A stretch of DNA of 64,000 nucleotides from the NCBI RefSeq assembly GCF_017813395.1, contig NZ_JAGIZB010000002.1, positions 1-64,000 of the forward strand. Direction: 5' to 3'. The translations under genes were made by a program, and so were the position numbers. The DNA is from Pararoseomonas baculiformis (lineage in GTDB: Bacteria; Pseudomonadota; Alphaproteobacteria; Acetobacterales; Acetobacteraceae). The notes beneath the pieces were generated by a model. It made no database searches and was not told the origin of the DNA. It saw only the letters and a list, made by a program, of their open reading frames with translations. Below, piece after piece: positions 12,789 through 20,964 of this stretch (positions are counted from its first letter, which is position 1; every line of letters starts with the position of its first letter).

Positions 12789-14222
12789 TTGGCTGCGCGC
12801 TTCAGCACCGATGTGCCGAACCGGTTGGACCGGCTGCCCTGGGGGCGATTCCACTGGCTGGTTGTGCTGGCCCTGGGCGTGACCTGGGTGCTGGATGGGC
12901 TGGAGGTGACGCTGGTCGGTTCCCTGGCCGGGGCGATCAAGGAAAGCCCCCGGCTGCAGCTGACCGAGACGCAGGTGGGGATGACGGCTTCGGCCTATCT
13001 CCTCGGTGCCGTCTCTGGCGCGCTCTTCTTCGGCTGGCTGACGGACCGGCTGGGCCGGAAGAAGCTCTTCACCATCACGGTGCTTGTCTATCTCGTCGCG
13101 ACCATCGCCACGGGCTTCTCCTGGGATTTCTGGTCCTTCGCCTTCTTCCGCTTCCTCACCGGCGCCGGGATCGGGGGCGAGTATTCGGCCGTGAACTCCG
13201 CCATCCAGGAGCTGATCCCGGCACGGCGGCGCGGCACGACCGACCTGGCGGTGAACGGTACTTTCTGGGGCGGCGCTGCGCTGGGCGCGGCTTCCTCCCT
13301 GGTGCTGCTCGACCCGGTGGTGATCGACCCGGAACTGGGCTGGCGCTTGGCCTTCGCCGTTGGCGGCGCGCTTTCCATCTCAGTCCTTTTCCTCCGTCGC
13401 TTCATCCCGGAGAGCCCGCGCTGGTTGATGACGCATGGGAGGCGGGAGGAGGCGGAGCGGATCGTCCGCGACATCGAGGCCTGGGTGGAGCGGGAAAAGG
13501 GACCCCTGCCACCGGTGCAGGGCCGGCCCATCACCATCGACCCGCGCACCCACACAACGCTGGGGGAGGTGGCGCGGACGATGTTCCGTGTCTATCCGCA
13601 GCGCTCCACGCTTGGCATCGTGCTCATGGCCTGTCAGGCCTTCTGCTACAATGCGGTGTTCTTCACCTATGCGCTGGTGCTGACGCGCTTCTACGACATC
13701 CCCTCCGCCCATATCGGCTGGTTCATGCTGCCCTTCGCGATCGGCAACCTCATGGGGCCGCTCATCCTCGGGCATTTCTTCGACACGATCGGCCGGCGGA
13801 TCATGATCACCCTCACCTATGGGGTGGCGGGCATCCTGATGGCCGTGACCGGCTTCGCCTTCGCCCAGGGCTGGCTTTCGGCCTGGGAGCAGACGGCGGC
13901 CTGGACGGTGATCTTCTTCTTCGCCTCGGCGGCTGCCTCGGCCGCCTACCTGACCGTGGGGGAGAGCTTCCCGCTGGAGATGCGGGCCATGGGAATCGCG
14001 CTGTTCTATGCCTTTGGCACGCTGGTCGGCGGCGTGATCGGGCCCACCCTGTTCGGCGCGCTGATCGAGGGCGGCGAGCGGACCGACATCATGTGGGGGT
14101 ATCTGCTTGGCGCCACGCTGATGCTGATCGCGGCCGGAACGGAATGGAAGCTGGGCTTCGCGGCCGAAGGTCGCTCCCTGGAGGATGTGGCAAGGCCGCT
14201 TTCCCAGCGCGAGGACGCGTGA
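12789..14222 (+). CDS. MFS transporter (sugar/aromatic-acid porter type)
   Basis: 477 residues, 12 predicted membrane segments. The start is a TTG two bases after a strong GGAGGGAAGG ribosome site. MFS signatures are GWLTDRLGRKK (loop 2-3), GAGIGGEYSAVNSAIQEL in TM4-5 and FIPESPRWL after TM6, the last typical of sugar porter and aromatic acid:H+ symporter groups. A cytoplasmic central loop of about 60 residues follows TM6. The substrate cannot be assigned. It ends at a strong hairpin shared with the convergent NIPSNAP gene. Confidence 0.85.
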   Translation: MAARFSTDVPNRLDRLPWGRFHWLVVLALGVTWVLDGLEVTLVGSLAGAIKESPRLQLTETQVGMTASAYLLGAVSGALFFGWLTDRLGRKKLFTITVLVYLVATIATGFSWDFWSFAFFRFLTGAGIGGEYSAVNSAIQELIPARRRGTTDLAVNGTFWGGAALGAASSLVLLDPVVIDPELGWRLAFAVGGALSISVLFLRRFIPESPRWLMTHGRREEAERIVRDIEAWVEREKGPLPPVQGRPITIDPRTHTTLGEVARTMFRVYPQRSTLGIVLMACQAFCYNAVFFTYALVLTRFYDIPSAHIGWFMLPFAIGNLMGPLILGHFFDTIGRRIMITLTYGVAGILMAVTGFAFAQGWLSAWEQTAAWTVIFFFASAAASAAYLTVGESFPLEMRAMGIALFYAFGTLVGGVIGPTLFGALIEGGERTDIMWGYLLGATLMLIAAGTEWKLGFAAEGRSLEDVARPLSQREDA

Positions 14223-14240
14223 CACGGACGCGTGACAACG

Positions 14241-14267
14241 GGCCCGGCGGCATGGCGCCGCCGGGCC
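14241..14267. terminator. Bidirectional hairpin between MFS and NIPSNAP genes
   Basis: Perfect 11-bp stem GGCCCGGCGGC / GCCGCCGGGCC around a 5-base loop, 18 bases after the MFS stop and 7 bases past the convergent NIPSNAP stop. There is no T-run, as is common in this GC-rich genome. Confidence 0.6.
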
Positions 14268-14274
14268 GCTGCGT

Positions 14275-14610
14275 TCAGGGCATGCCCTGTTCCTGCCAGA
14301 GCACCCGCATGAAGGGCGCGGGCATCAGCAGCTTGTTCTCCTGGGTGATGACCATGGGCCGCACCTTGGCCGCATAGGCCTTCCAGCCCGGATCGGCGAG
14401 GAGACGCGCGCGGCGTTCCGTGCGTTCGGCCAGGCTCTCATAGGCCCACATATGGACCACCTGGTTCAGTGGCCCGAACTCGGTGGCGTAGTAGCCCACC
14501 ATCCGCCCCAGGATGGGCTTCTGGATGGCCAGCCCCTCTGCCTCATAGGCCGCGATATAGGCTCCGGCCTGGCCGGCCTGCAGCGTGTAGATCCGTTCCT
14601 CGACGATCAT
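14275..14610 (-). CDS. NIPSNAP family protein
   Basis: 111 residues. The N-terminal MIVEERIYTLQAG..YIAAYEAEGL, the central GYYATEFGPLNQVVHMWAYESL and the terminal FMRVLWQEQ segment are typical of bacterial NIPSNAP proteins, small ferredoxin-like (dimeric alpha/beta barrel) proteins of unclear function often found in catabolic clusters. It is transcribed divergently from the FadR-type regulator, and the shared 61-bp gap contains the operator, so it is probably co-regulated with the catabolic operon. Confidence 0.8.
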   Translation of the reverse strand: MIVEERIYTLQAGQAGAYIAAYEAEGLAIQKPILGRMVGYYATEFGPLNQVVHMWAYESLAERTERRARLLADPGWKAYAAKVRPMVITQENKLLMPAPFMRVLWQEQGMP

Positions 14611-14653
14611 GGGCGTCTCCTCCGGCGAAAGATGCTTGCGTCTCCGCCTGTTC

Positions 14654-14678
14654 TGGTCCTACCAATTTGGTATGACCA
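14654..14678. promoter_or_regulatory. Tandem FadR-type operator over the gntR start codon
   Basis: Two TGGTNNNACCA sites (TGGTCCTACCA at 14654-14664 and TGGTATGACCA at 14668-14678) are separated by 3 bases. Together they form a 25-bp inverted repeat with one mismatched pair, including the perfect core TACCAA-T-TTGGTA. TGGTNNNACCA is the known half-site pattern of FadR-subfamily GntR repressors. The second site covers the ATG at 14672. Binding by the adjacent regulator is inferred. Confidence 0.75.
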
Positions 14679-15427
14679 ATTCACCTGGCCGTCAAAGCGC
14701 GCCTTCGGTGGCTGCCGGCACCATCCCGGATGAGCGCGCCAGCCTGATCGGGCGCCTGCTCTCCTTCGTCGCGCACCGGCGCATGGAGCCCGGCGACCGG
14801 CTTCCCTCCGAACGGGAACTGGCTGAGCGGTTCGCTGTCGGGCGCGGCGCGGTGCGAGAGGCGCTGGCGGTGCTGGAGACGCTGCGCGTGGTGGAGCGGC
14901 GCCCGAACTCCGGCATTTATCTCCGCCCCGTGGAGAAGCAGGGCTCCATCGAGGCCATCGTGCTCCAGGCGGAGCTGGGCATCCCGCTGACGGAGGCGGA
15001 GGTGCGCGAAGTGGTGGAACTGCGCCGCATCCTGGAGATGCAGGCCATGCGCCTGGCCGCGGAGCGCCGCCACGCCGAGGACATCCTGCGTCTGGATGAG
15101 ATCCTGGACGCGACCGACCGCGCCATCGCGGCCGGCGAGAACCCGGCGGATCAGGACGCCGCCTTCCATCTCGCGATGGTCGAGGCCACGGGCAACCACG
15201 TCTATCTGCGCGTGGTGAACGCCTTCTACCTCATGTCGCGCAACCGCCGCCGCGCCTATTTCGCGGATGGCACGCGCGCGCCGCTTTCCCAGACGCAGCA
15301 CCGCGCCATGCGGGACGCGGTGGCGGCGGGCGATCCCGACCGAGCCGAGGCCGCCATGGGCGGCCATCTGCGCGGGGTGGAAAGCTACTGGATCGAATTG
15401 CTGGAACGCAGGGCACGCGGCGACTGA
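14672..15427 (+). CDS. FadR-subfamily GntR transcriptional regulator
   Basis: 251 residues from ATG 14672. An N-terminal winged helix (about 15-85) carries the GntR signature GDRLPSERELAERFAVGRGAVREALAVLE. It is followed by an all-helical FCD ligand domain (about 95-235) with metal-binding-type residues (ELRRILEMQA, DQDAAFHLAMVEATGNH, QTQHRAMRDAVAAGD). FCD domains sense small organic acids. The operator covers this ATG, so either the mRNA has almost no leader or translation starts at the in-frame GTG 14708. It heads the dehydratase operon. Confidence 0.9.
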   Translation: MTNSPGRQSAPSVAAGTIPDERASLIGRLLSFVAHRRMEPGDRLPSERELAERFAVGRGAVREALAVLETLRVVERRPNSGIYLRPVEKQGSIEAIVLQAELGIPLTEAEVREVVELRRILEMQAMRLAAERRHAEDILRLDEILDATDRAIAAGENPADQDAAFHLAMVEATGNHVYLRVVNAFYLMSRNRRRAYFADGTRAPLSQTQHRAMRDAVAAGDPDRAEAAMGGHLRGVESYWIELLERRARGD

Positions 15428-15461
15428 GACCGCGGCTCATTCGGGGGAAACGACAAGAAAC

Positions 15462-16601
15462 ATGAAAGTCACCGACGTCATCTGCCATGTGCTGCAGTCA
15501 AAGGTGGAGCAGCCCTTCACCTCCGCGCGCGGCTGGCTCTACACGACCCGCGCCTCCTGCATCGTCGAGATTCGTACCGATGAGGGCATCACGGGCTGGG
15601 GCGAATGCTACGGCCCGGCCGCCGTCAACAGGACGATCATCGAGACCCAGTACCGCAGCCGCGTGATCGGCCGCGATCCCTTCGACGTGGAGGTGGTGTG
15701 GGAGGATCTGTACAACCGCATCAAGGATTACGGCCTGACCGGCATGACGATCGCGGCGCTGTCGGGCATCGACATCGCGCTGTGGGACATCATCGGCCGT
15801 GCGCTGAACAAGCCCATCCACAAGCTGATCGGCGGGGCGCATCGCACGGAGGTGCAGGCCTACGCCACCGGCCTCTACTTCATCGACATGGACCGCCTCG
15901 TCGAGGAAGCGGTGGAGGAGGCGCAGGAATATGCCGAGCAGGGCTTCCGCGCGATCAAGATGAAGATCGGCCTGGGTGACCCGAAGCTGGACCTGCGCCG
16001 CGTGAAGGCCGTGCGGGAGGCGATCGGGCCCGACATCAAGCTGGCCGTCGATTCCAACCACTGCTTCACCGTGCCGCAGGCCATCCGGCTCGGGCGTGCG
16101 ATGGAGGAGCATGACATCCTCTGGTTCGAGGAGCCGATCAGCCCCGAGGACCATGACGGCTATGTCGAGGTCACGCGCGCGCTGGATATGGCCGTGGCGG
16201 GCGGGGAGAACGACTTCACCCGCTGGGGTTTCCGTGACGTGATCGCCCGGAAGGCAATGGACATCGTGCAGCCCGATGTCTGCGCCGCCGGCGGTATCAG
16301 CGAATGCCGCAAGATCGCAGCCATGGCCTCCGCCCATGGTGTGGAGTGCGTGCCCCATGCCTGGGGCTCCGCCATTGGCCTGGCCGCCACGGTGCAGTTC
16401 CTGGCCGCGCTGCCGGACACGCCGCCGGCCTTCCGCCCCATGCCGCCCATGCTGGAGTTCGAGCAGACGCCGAACCCGCTGCGCGACCATCTGGCAAAGG
16501 ACCCCATTGTGCAGCGCCAGGGCATCGTGCGCGTGCCGGATGGGCCGGGGCTGGGGATCGAGATCGATCAGTCCATCCTCAACCAGTACAAGGTGGCCTG
16601 A
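15462..16601 (+). CDS. Mandelate racemase/muconate lactonizing family protein 1 (acid-sugar dehydratase-like)
   Basis: 379 residues, enolase superfamily, mandelate racemase subgroup. An N-terminal capping domain (1-125) is followed by a TIM barrel. Putative catalytic residues are all present: K166-x-K168 (IKMKIG), metal ligands D197 (AVDSNH), E223 (WFEEP) and E249 (GGEN), and the general base H299 (VPHAWGS). Such enzymes usually dehydrate aldonates or aldarates to 2-keto-3-deoxy acids. First enzyme of an operon, 34 bp after the regulator; the substrate is not assignable. Confidence 0.88.
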   Translation: MKVTDVICHVLQSKVEQPFTSARGWLYTTRASCIVEIRTDEGITGWGECYGPAAVNRTIIETQYRSRVIGRDPFDVEVVWEDLYNRIKDYGLTGMTIAALSGIDIALWDIIGRALNKPIHKLIGGAHRTEVQAYATGLYFIDMDRLVEEAVEEAQEYAEQGFRAIKMKIGLGDPKLDLRRVKAVREAIGPDIKLAVDSNHCFTVPQAIRLGRAMEEHDILWFEEPISPEDHDGYVEVTRALDMAVAGGENDFTRWGFRDVIARKAMDIVQPDVCAAGGISECRKIAAMASAHGVECVPHAWGSAIGLAATVQFLAALPDTPPAFRPMPPMLEFEQTPNPLRDHLAKDPIVQRQGIVRVPDGPGLGIEIDQSILNQYKVA

Positions 16602-16604
16602 GCG

Positions 16605-17603
16605 ATGCTCGTCGCGCTGACCGATCCCATCGATCCTGCGGGGGAGGCCATCCTCCGTGCCGCCGGGCACGAGGTGGAGCTTCCCGGGGCGGGTGGGCTG
16701 GATGCCCTTCTGGCCCGCGCCGACGCGGTGGTGGTTCGCCGCAAGCTGCCGGACGATCTCTCCGCCCGCGCTCCGCGCCTTCTCGCCGCCGTGCGGCAGG
16801 GCGTGGGCGTGGACATGATCCCGGTGGAGGACTGCACCGCCCATGGCGTGCTGGTGGCCAATGTGCCGGGCGCGAACGCGGATTCCGTCGCTGAATTCGC
16901 GATCGCCCAGATGCTCGCCATCGCACGTCATGCCGAGGCCATGCATGCCGAGCTCCTGGCGCTTGGCTGGGACAAGGCGCGTTCCCGCAGCGCCCGGGCC
17001 TTCGAGCTGCGCGGCCGTACCCTCGGCATCATCGGGATGGGCGCGATCGGTACGCGGCTTGCGGAGATCGCGGGCGCCGGCTTCCGGATGCGGGTGCTCG
17101 GCCACAGGCGGAGCGCCGCTTCCATGCCCTCTGGCGTAGGCCATGCCGATCTCGACACGCTTTTTGCCGAATGCGACTTCATCGCCCTGGCCTGCCCGCT
17201 GACACCGGAAACCAAGGGCCTGGTTTCCGCCGCGCGGATCGCCCGCATGAAGCCGGATGCATGGCTGCTGAACCTGGCCCGCGGCCCGGTGATCGAGGAA
17301 GCGGCGCTGCTGGCCGCGTTGCGCGAGGGGCGCATCGGCGGCGCGGCGCTGGATGTGTATGACGTGCAGCCTCTCGCGCCGGACCATCCGCTAAGGAGCC
17401 TGCCGAACGTCATCCTCACGCCGCATGCGGCCGGGCTGAGCACCGAGGCGGTGGAGCGCATGAGCACGGGCGCCGCCGAGGAGGTGGTGCGAATTCTCGC
17501 GGGGCAGCGGCCCCGCTCCTTCATCAATCCCGAGGCCTGGGCCGCGTCGCGCGCGCGCCGCGGGGCCCTGGGTCATTCGGCCGGGGAGGCCGACGCCGCA
17601 TGA
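16605..17603 (+). CDS. D-2-hydroxyacid dehydrogenase family protein with Gln in place of catalytic Glu
   Basis: 332 residues. Rossmann nucleotide motif GMGAIG at 144-149, catalytic Arg R226 in NLARGP and catalytic His H274 in TPHAAG. At the position of the usual catalytic Glu (29 residues after the Arg) there is Gln255 (DVYDVQP), as in formate dehydrogenases. The family reduces 2-keto acids or oxidises 2-hydroxyacids with NAD(P). Starts 3 bases after the dehydratase 1 stop and overlaps dehydratase 2 by ATGA, so it probably acts in the same pathway. Confidence 0.85.
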   Translation: MLVALTDPIDPAGEAILRAAGHEVELPGAGGLDALLARADAVVVRRKLPDDLSARAPRLLAAVRQGVGVDMIPVEDCTAHGVLVANVPGANADSVAEFAIAQMLAIARHAEAMHAELLALGWDKARSRSARAFELRGRTLGIIGMGAIGTRLAEIAGAGFRMRVLGHRRSAASMPSGVGHADLDTLFAECDFIALACPLTPETKGLVSAARIARMKPDAWLLNLARGPVIEEAALLAALREGRIGGAALDVYDVQPLAPDHPLRSLPNVILTPHAAGLSTEAVERMSTGAAEEVVRILAGQRPRSFINPEAWAASRARRGALGHSAGEADAA

Positions 17604-18775
17604 AGATCTCCCGTGTCCAGGCGACCTGGTGCCGCGTGCCCATTCCTTACGAGCGGCAGCACACCAGCGATTTCGGCCGGGTTCCTACCTTCGATTCCGT
17701 CATCGTGCGGATCGAGACCGAATGCGGCATCACCGGATGGGGCGAGGCGAAGGCGGGCGTGGGCAGTGCCGCCGCCTGCGCCGGCCTCGCGGCCATCATC
17801 AATGACGATTACGCGCCGCTGCTGATGGGGCAGGACCCCCGCGACATCTCCCGGCTCTGGGACGTGATGTACAACACCCCGCGCGAGGGTTACGCGGTGG
17901 CCGGCGGCTATGCGCTGCCACAGGTCGGGCGGAGAGGCCTTTCCGTCTCTGCCATCGCCGGCGTGGATGTCGCGCTCTGGGACGTTCTCGGCAAGTCGCT
18001 GAACGTACCGCTCTGGCGGCTGCTCGGCGGCAAGCGCGTGGACCGGATGCCCGCCTATGCCTCGGGTGGCTGGGCGGATGCCTCGAAGATCGGGGAGCAG
18101 CTGCAAGGTTATTGCGACAGGGCGGGGTTCCGCGCGGTGAAGATGCGCGTGGGCGTGATGGACGGTTCCCCCGCCCGCTCCGCCGCCCGTGTGCGTGCGG
18201 CGCGGGAGCGGCTCGGCCCGGATATCCGCCTGATGGCCGATGCCCACGGCACCTGGACCGTGGCGGAGGCCCGCGCCTTCTGCCGCATGGTGGAGGATTG
18301 CGACCTCTTCTGGTTCGAGGAGCCTGTCAGCGCCGACGACAAGGCCGGCATGGCCGAGGTACGCCGCTGCTCCACCGTGCCGATCAGCGCCGGGGAGAGC
18401 GAGTTCACCCGCCACGACTTCCGCGAGATCTGCGAGCTGCGCGCCGCCGATGTGCTGCAGCCCGACCTGGCCATCGCGGGCGGCCTGACGGAAGGGCTGC
18501 GGATCTCCGCCCTTGCTTCCGCCTATAACCTGCGTCTCGCGCCGCATCTCTGGTCCGGCGCGCCGGCTTTCGCAGCGGGGATGCATCTGGCCGTGACGCA
18601 GAGCGCGGGCTTCATCCTGGAATACTCGCTGGGCCACAACCCGATGCTGCATGACCTGATCGAGGAGGAGTTTCCCGTGGTGGAGGGCTATGTGGAGATC
18701 CCGGACCGGCCGGGCCTCGGCATCACCGTGCGGGAATCCTTCCTGCAGCAATACGGGCAGGGGAGGGGCGCATGA
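17600..18775 (+). CDS. Mandelate racemase/muconate lactonizing family protein 2
   Basis: 391 residues, enolase superfamily. Putative active-site residues: K181-x-R183 (VKMRVG), metal ligands D214 (MADAHG), E240 (WFEEP), E266 (SAGESEF) and base H316 (APHLWSG). The KxR form and the longer capping loop (about 95-112, REGYAVAGGYALPQVGRR) differ from paralogue 1, so substrate or stereochemistry probably differs. Translationally coupled on both sides by ATGA overlaps. Confidence 0.87.
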   Translation: MKISRVQATWCRVPIPYERQHTSDFGRVPTFDSVIVRIETECGITGWGEAKAGVGSAAACAGLAAIINDDYAPLLMGQDPRDISRLWDVMYNTPREGYAVAGGYALPQVGRRGLSVSAIAGVDVALWDVLGKSLNVPLWRLLGGKRVDRMPAYASGGWADASKIGEQLQGYCDRAGFRAVKMRVGVMDGSPARSAARVRAARERLGPDIRLMADAHGTWTVAEARAFCRMVEDCDLFWFEEPVSADDKAGMAEVRRCSTVPISAGESEFTRHDFREICELRAADVLQPDLAIAGGLTEGLRISALASAYNLRLAPHLWSGAPAFAAGMHLAVTQSAGFILEYSLGHNPMLHDLIEEEFPVVEGYVEIPDRPGLGITVRESFLQQYGQGRGA

Positions 18776-19911
18776 AAATCGTATCCATCGAGGCCTTCCC
18801 GACCTCCTTCCCCGTGCCGGAGGGCGCTGGCGTCTCCCTTGGCGTCGGCCGTGCGGTGAAGCGCGACGCTGTCGTGGTGAAGGTCACGACGGAGGACGGC
18901 ATCACGGGCTGGGGCGAAAGCCATCACGGCCGTGCCCACACCGCCGTGGCCGCGCTGCTGCAGACCACGCTGCGCCGGCTGGTCATCGGCATGGATGCGG
19001 ATGACGTGGTGGGCGTGTGGAACCGCATCTATCGCGGCCAGCTTGCCAGCCACGGCATGGGGGCGGGATGCGCGCTGGCCATGTCCGGGCTGGACATGGC
19101 GCTCTGGGATATCCGTGCGAAAGCGGCGAACATGCCGCTCTACCGCCTTCTCGGCGGCGCCGCGCGCGCCGTGCCGGCCTATGCCGGCGGGGTCGCGCTC
19201 GGCTACCAGCCGCCGGAGGAGCTGGTGGAGGAGGCGCGGCCGCATATGGAAGCCGGCTACCGCGCCGTGAAGCTCCGCATCGGCGATACCGTGCCGAAGG
19301 ATATTGCGCGCATGGAGGCTGTGCGCCATGCCTTCGGCGAAGGCATCGACATCCTGGCGGATGCCAACACGGCCTACAGCCTTTCCGACGTGCGGCGCGT
19401 GATGCCGGCCATGGATGCGCTCTCCATGGGTTGGCTGGAGGAGCCCTTCCCGCCGCATGACCACCGATCCTATCGCGAGGCGCGCAGCTATGGCCGCACG
19501 CCGCTCGCGGTGGGGGAAAACCACTTCACCCGCTACGAATTCGCGCCGCTGCTGGAGGATGACAGCATCGGCATCTGGCAGCCCGACCTCTCGAAATGCG
19601 GCGGGATCACGGAGGCGCTTCGCATCGCCGCCATCGCCTCGGCCTACAAGATCCCCGTGCACCCGCACAGCTCGATGACCGGACTGAACCAGGCGGCGAC
19701 CATCCACTTCCTCTGCGCGATCGACAATGCCGGCTATTTCGAAGCGGACGTGTCGCGCGCCAACCTCTTCCGCGATGCGCTGGTGAGCGAGCCCTGGCGC
19801 ATCGGCGCCGATGGTTGCGTGCGGCCCAACGAGGCGCCCGGCATTGGCGTGGAGGTGGATGAGGACTGGCTGCGTGCCCATCCCGCCATCGAGGGGCCCG
19901 GCTACGTGTAA
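18772..19911 (+). CDS. Mandelate racemase/muconate lactonizing family protein 3
   Basis: 379 residues, enolase superfamily. Active-site candidates are K167-x-R169 (VKLRIG), D197 (LADANT), E223 (WLEEP), E249 (VGENHF) and H299 (HPHSSMTG). It is the third paralogue of the operon and about as divergent from paralogues 1 and 2 as they are from each other by eye. Starts by ATGA overlap with paralogue 2. A purine-rich AAGGAGG before the next gene suggests continued transcription into the Bug receptor. Confidence 0.87.
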   Translation: MKIVSIEAFPTSFPVPEGAGVSLGVGRAVKRDAVVVKVTTEDGITGWGESHHGRAHTAVAALLQTTLRRLVIGMDADDVVGVWNRIYRGQLASHGMGAGCALAMSGLDMALWDIRAKAANMPLYRLLGGAARAVPAYAGGVALGYQPPEELVEEARPHMEAGYRAVKLRIGDTVPKDIARMEAVRHAFGEGIDILADANTAYSLSDVRRVMPAMDALSMGWLEEPFPPHDHRSYREARSYGRTPLAVGENHFTRYEFAPLLEDDSIGIWQPDLSKCGGITEALRIAAIASAYKIPVHPHSSMTGLNQAATIHFLCAIDNAGYFEADVSRANLFRDALVSEPWRIGADGCVRPNEAPGIGVEVDEDWLRAHPAIEGPGYV

Positions 19912-19967
19912 CCCGCTTTCCTGACGACCGCCCGCAAAAGGGCGGCGCAAACCACAAGGAGGACTCC

Positions 19968-20963
19968 ATGAAGCACACCAACAGGCGCGGCCTGCTCGGC
20001 CGCATCGCCGGGGCCATGCTGGCAGCAGGGACCGTGCTGGCCCCTGCCGCAGGGCAGGCCGCGGACCCCGCCTTCACGCGGGAAGTCCGCTTCCTCAACC
20101 CCTTCGCGCCGGGCGGCACCTCGGACCTGATCGGCCGCATCCTGGCGGAACAGCTGAGCAAGCAGATCGGCCAGCAGGTGGTCGTGGAGAACCGCACCGG
20201 CGGCGGCGGCGTGGTCGCGACGCAGGAGCTGGCGCGCAGCGCGCCGGATGGCCACACGATCCTGCTCGCCTCGATGGGCATTCTCACCGTCACGCCGCAG
20301 ATGCAGTCGCTGCCCTATGACGTGGAGAAGGACCTCATCCCGGTCGCCAATATCGCGTCGGTCTACAACATCCTCGTCACCGGACCCCGCTCACCGGTGC
20401 GGAGCTGGCAGGACCTTGCGCAGCTGGCGAAGGACAGGTCCCGCACCACAACCTGCGCGACCGTGGGCGCGGGCTCCAGCCAGCAGCTCTCCTGCATTCT
20501 TTTCGCGGCGCTGACGGGCGGGCAGATCACGCAGATCCCCTATCGCGGCGGTGCCCCGGCCATTCTCGACATCTCCACCGGGCGCGTGGACGTGATGTTC
20601 GGCAACATGCCGGAATTCCTGGGGCAGATCCGTGATGGCGGCCTGCGCGCCGTGGCCTATGGCGCGGCGGAAGCGTCTCCGCTCATCCCCAACCTGCCCG
20701 TCATCTCGAAGGATGGGCTGTCCGGCTTCGTCATCCCCAGCTGGTTCGGCGTGGTGGTGCCGGGCCGCACGCCGGATGCCATGGTGGCGCGCTGGAACAC
20801 CGAGCTGAACCGCGCCATGCAGGCGCCTGAGGTGCAGCGGCGCTTCACCGAGAATGGGCTGCAGCAGCTCGGCGGCACGCGGGAGGATTTCCTGCGCCAG
20901 ATCGCGGCGGACAAGCAGCGCTGGGGCGCCATCATCCGCGAACACAACATCCGGCCGGAATAG
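19968..20963 (+). CDS. Bug-family (TctC) periplasmic solute receptor
   Basis: 331 residues with a signal peptide cut near GQAADPA (residue 32-33). Mature protein has the Bug hallmarks NPFAPGGTSDLIGR, GQQVVVENRTGGGG, LPYDVEKDLIPVANI, IPYRGGAPAILD and VDVMFGNMPE. These receptors bind carboxylates for tripartite tricarboxylate transporters, but no tctA/tctB membrane genes are nearby, so it is an orphan that may share a distant permease. Strong AAGGAGG ribosome site. In the operon it probably captures the sugar acid or keto acid degraded by its neighbours. Confidence 0.9.
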   Translation: MKHTNRRGLLGRIAGAMLAAGTVLAPAAGQAADPAFTREVRFLNPFAPGGTSDLIGRILAEQLSKQIGQQVVVENRTGGGGVVATQELARSAPDGHTILLASMGILTVTPQMQSLPYDVEKDLIPVANIASVYNILVTGPRSPVRSWQDLAQLAKDRSRTTTCATVGAGSSQQLSCILFAALTGGQITQIPYRGGAPAILDISTGRVDVMFGNMPEFLGQIRDGGLRAVAYGAAEASPLIPNLPVISKDGLSGFVIPSWFGVVVPGRTPDAMVARWNTELNRAMQAPEVQRRFTENGLQQLGGTREDFLRQIAADKQRWGAIIREHNIRPE

Positions 20964-20964
20964 G

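Noticed and set aside
15498-17387. A 629-residue antisense open frame across dehydratase 1 and the dehydrogenase
   Set aside because: The sense frames have all active-site residues; the antisense composition is His/Arg/Gly-rich shadow.
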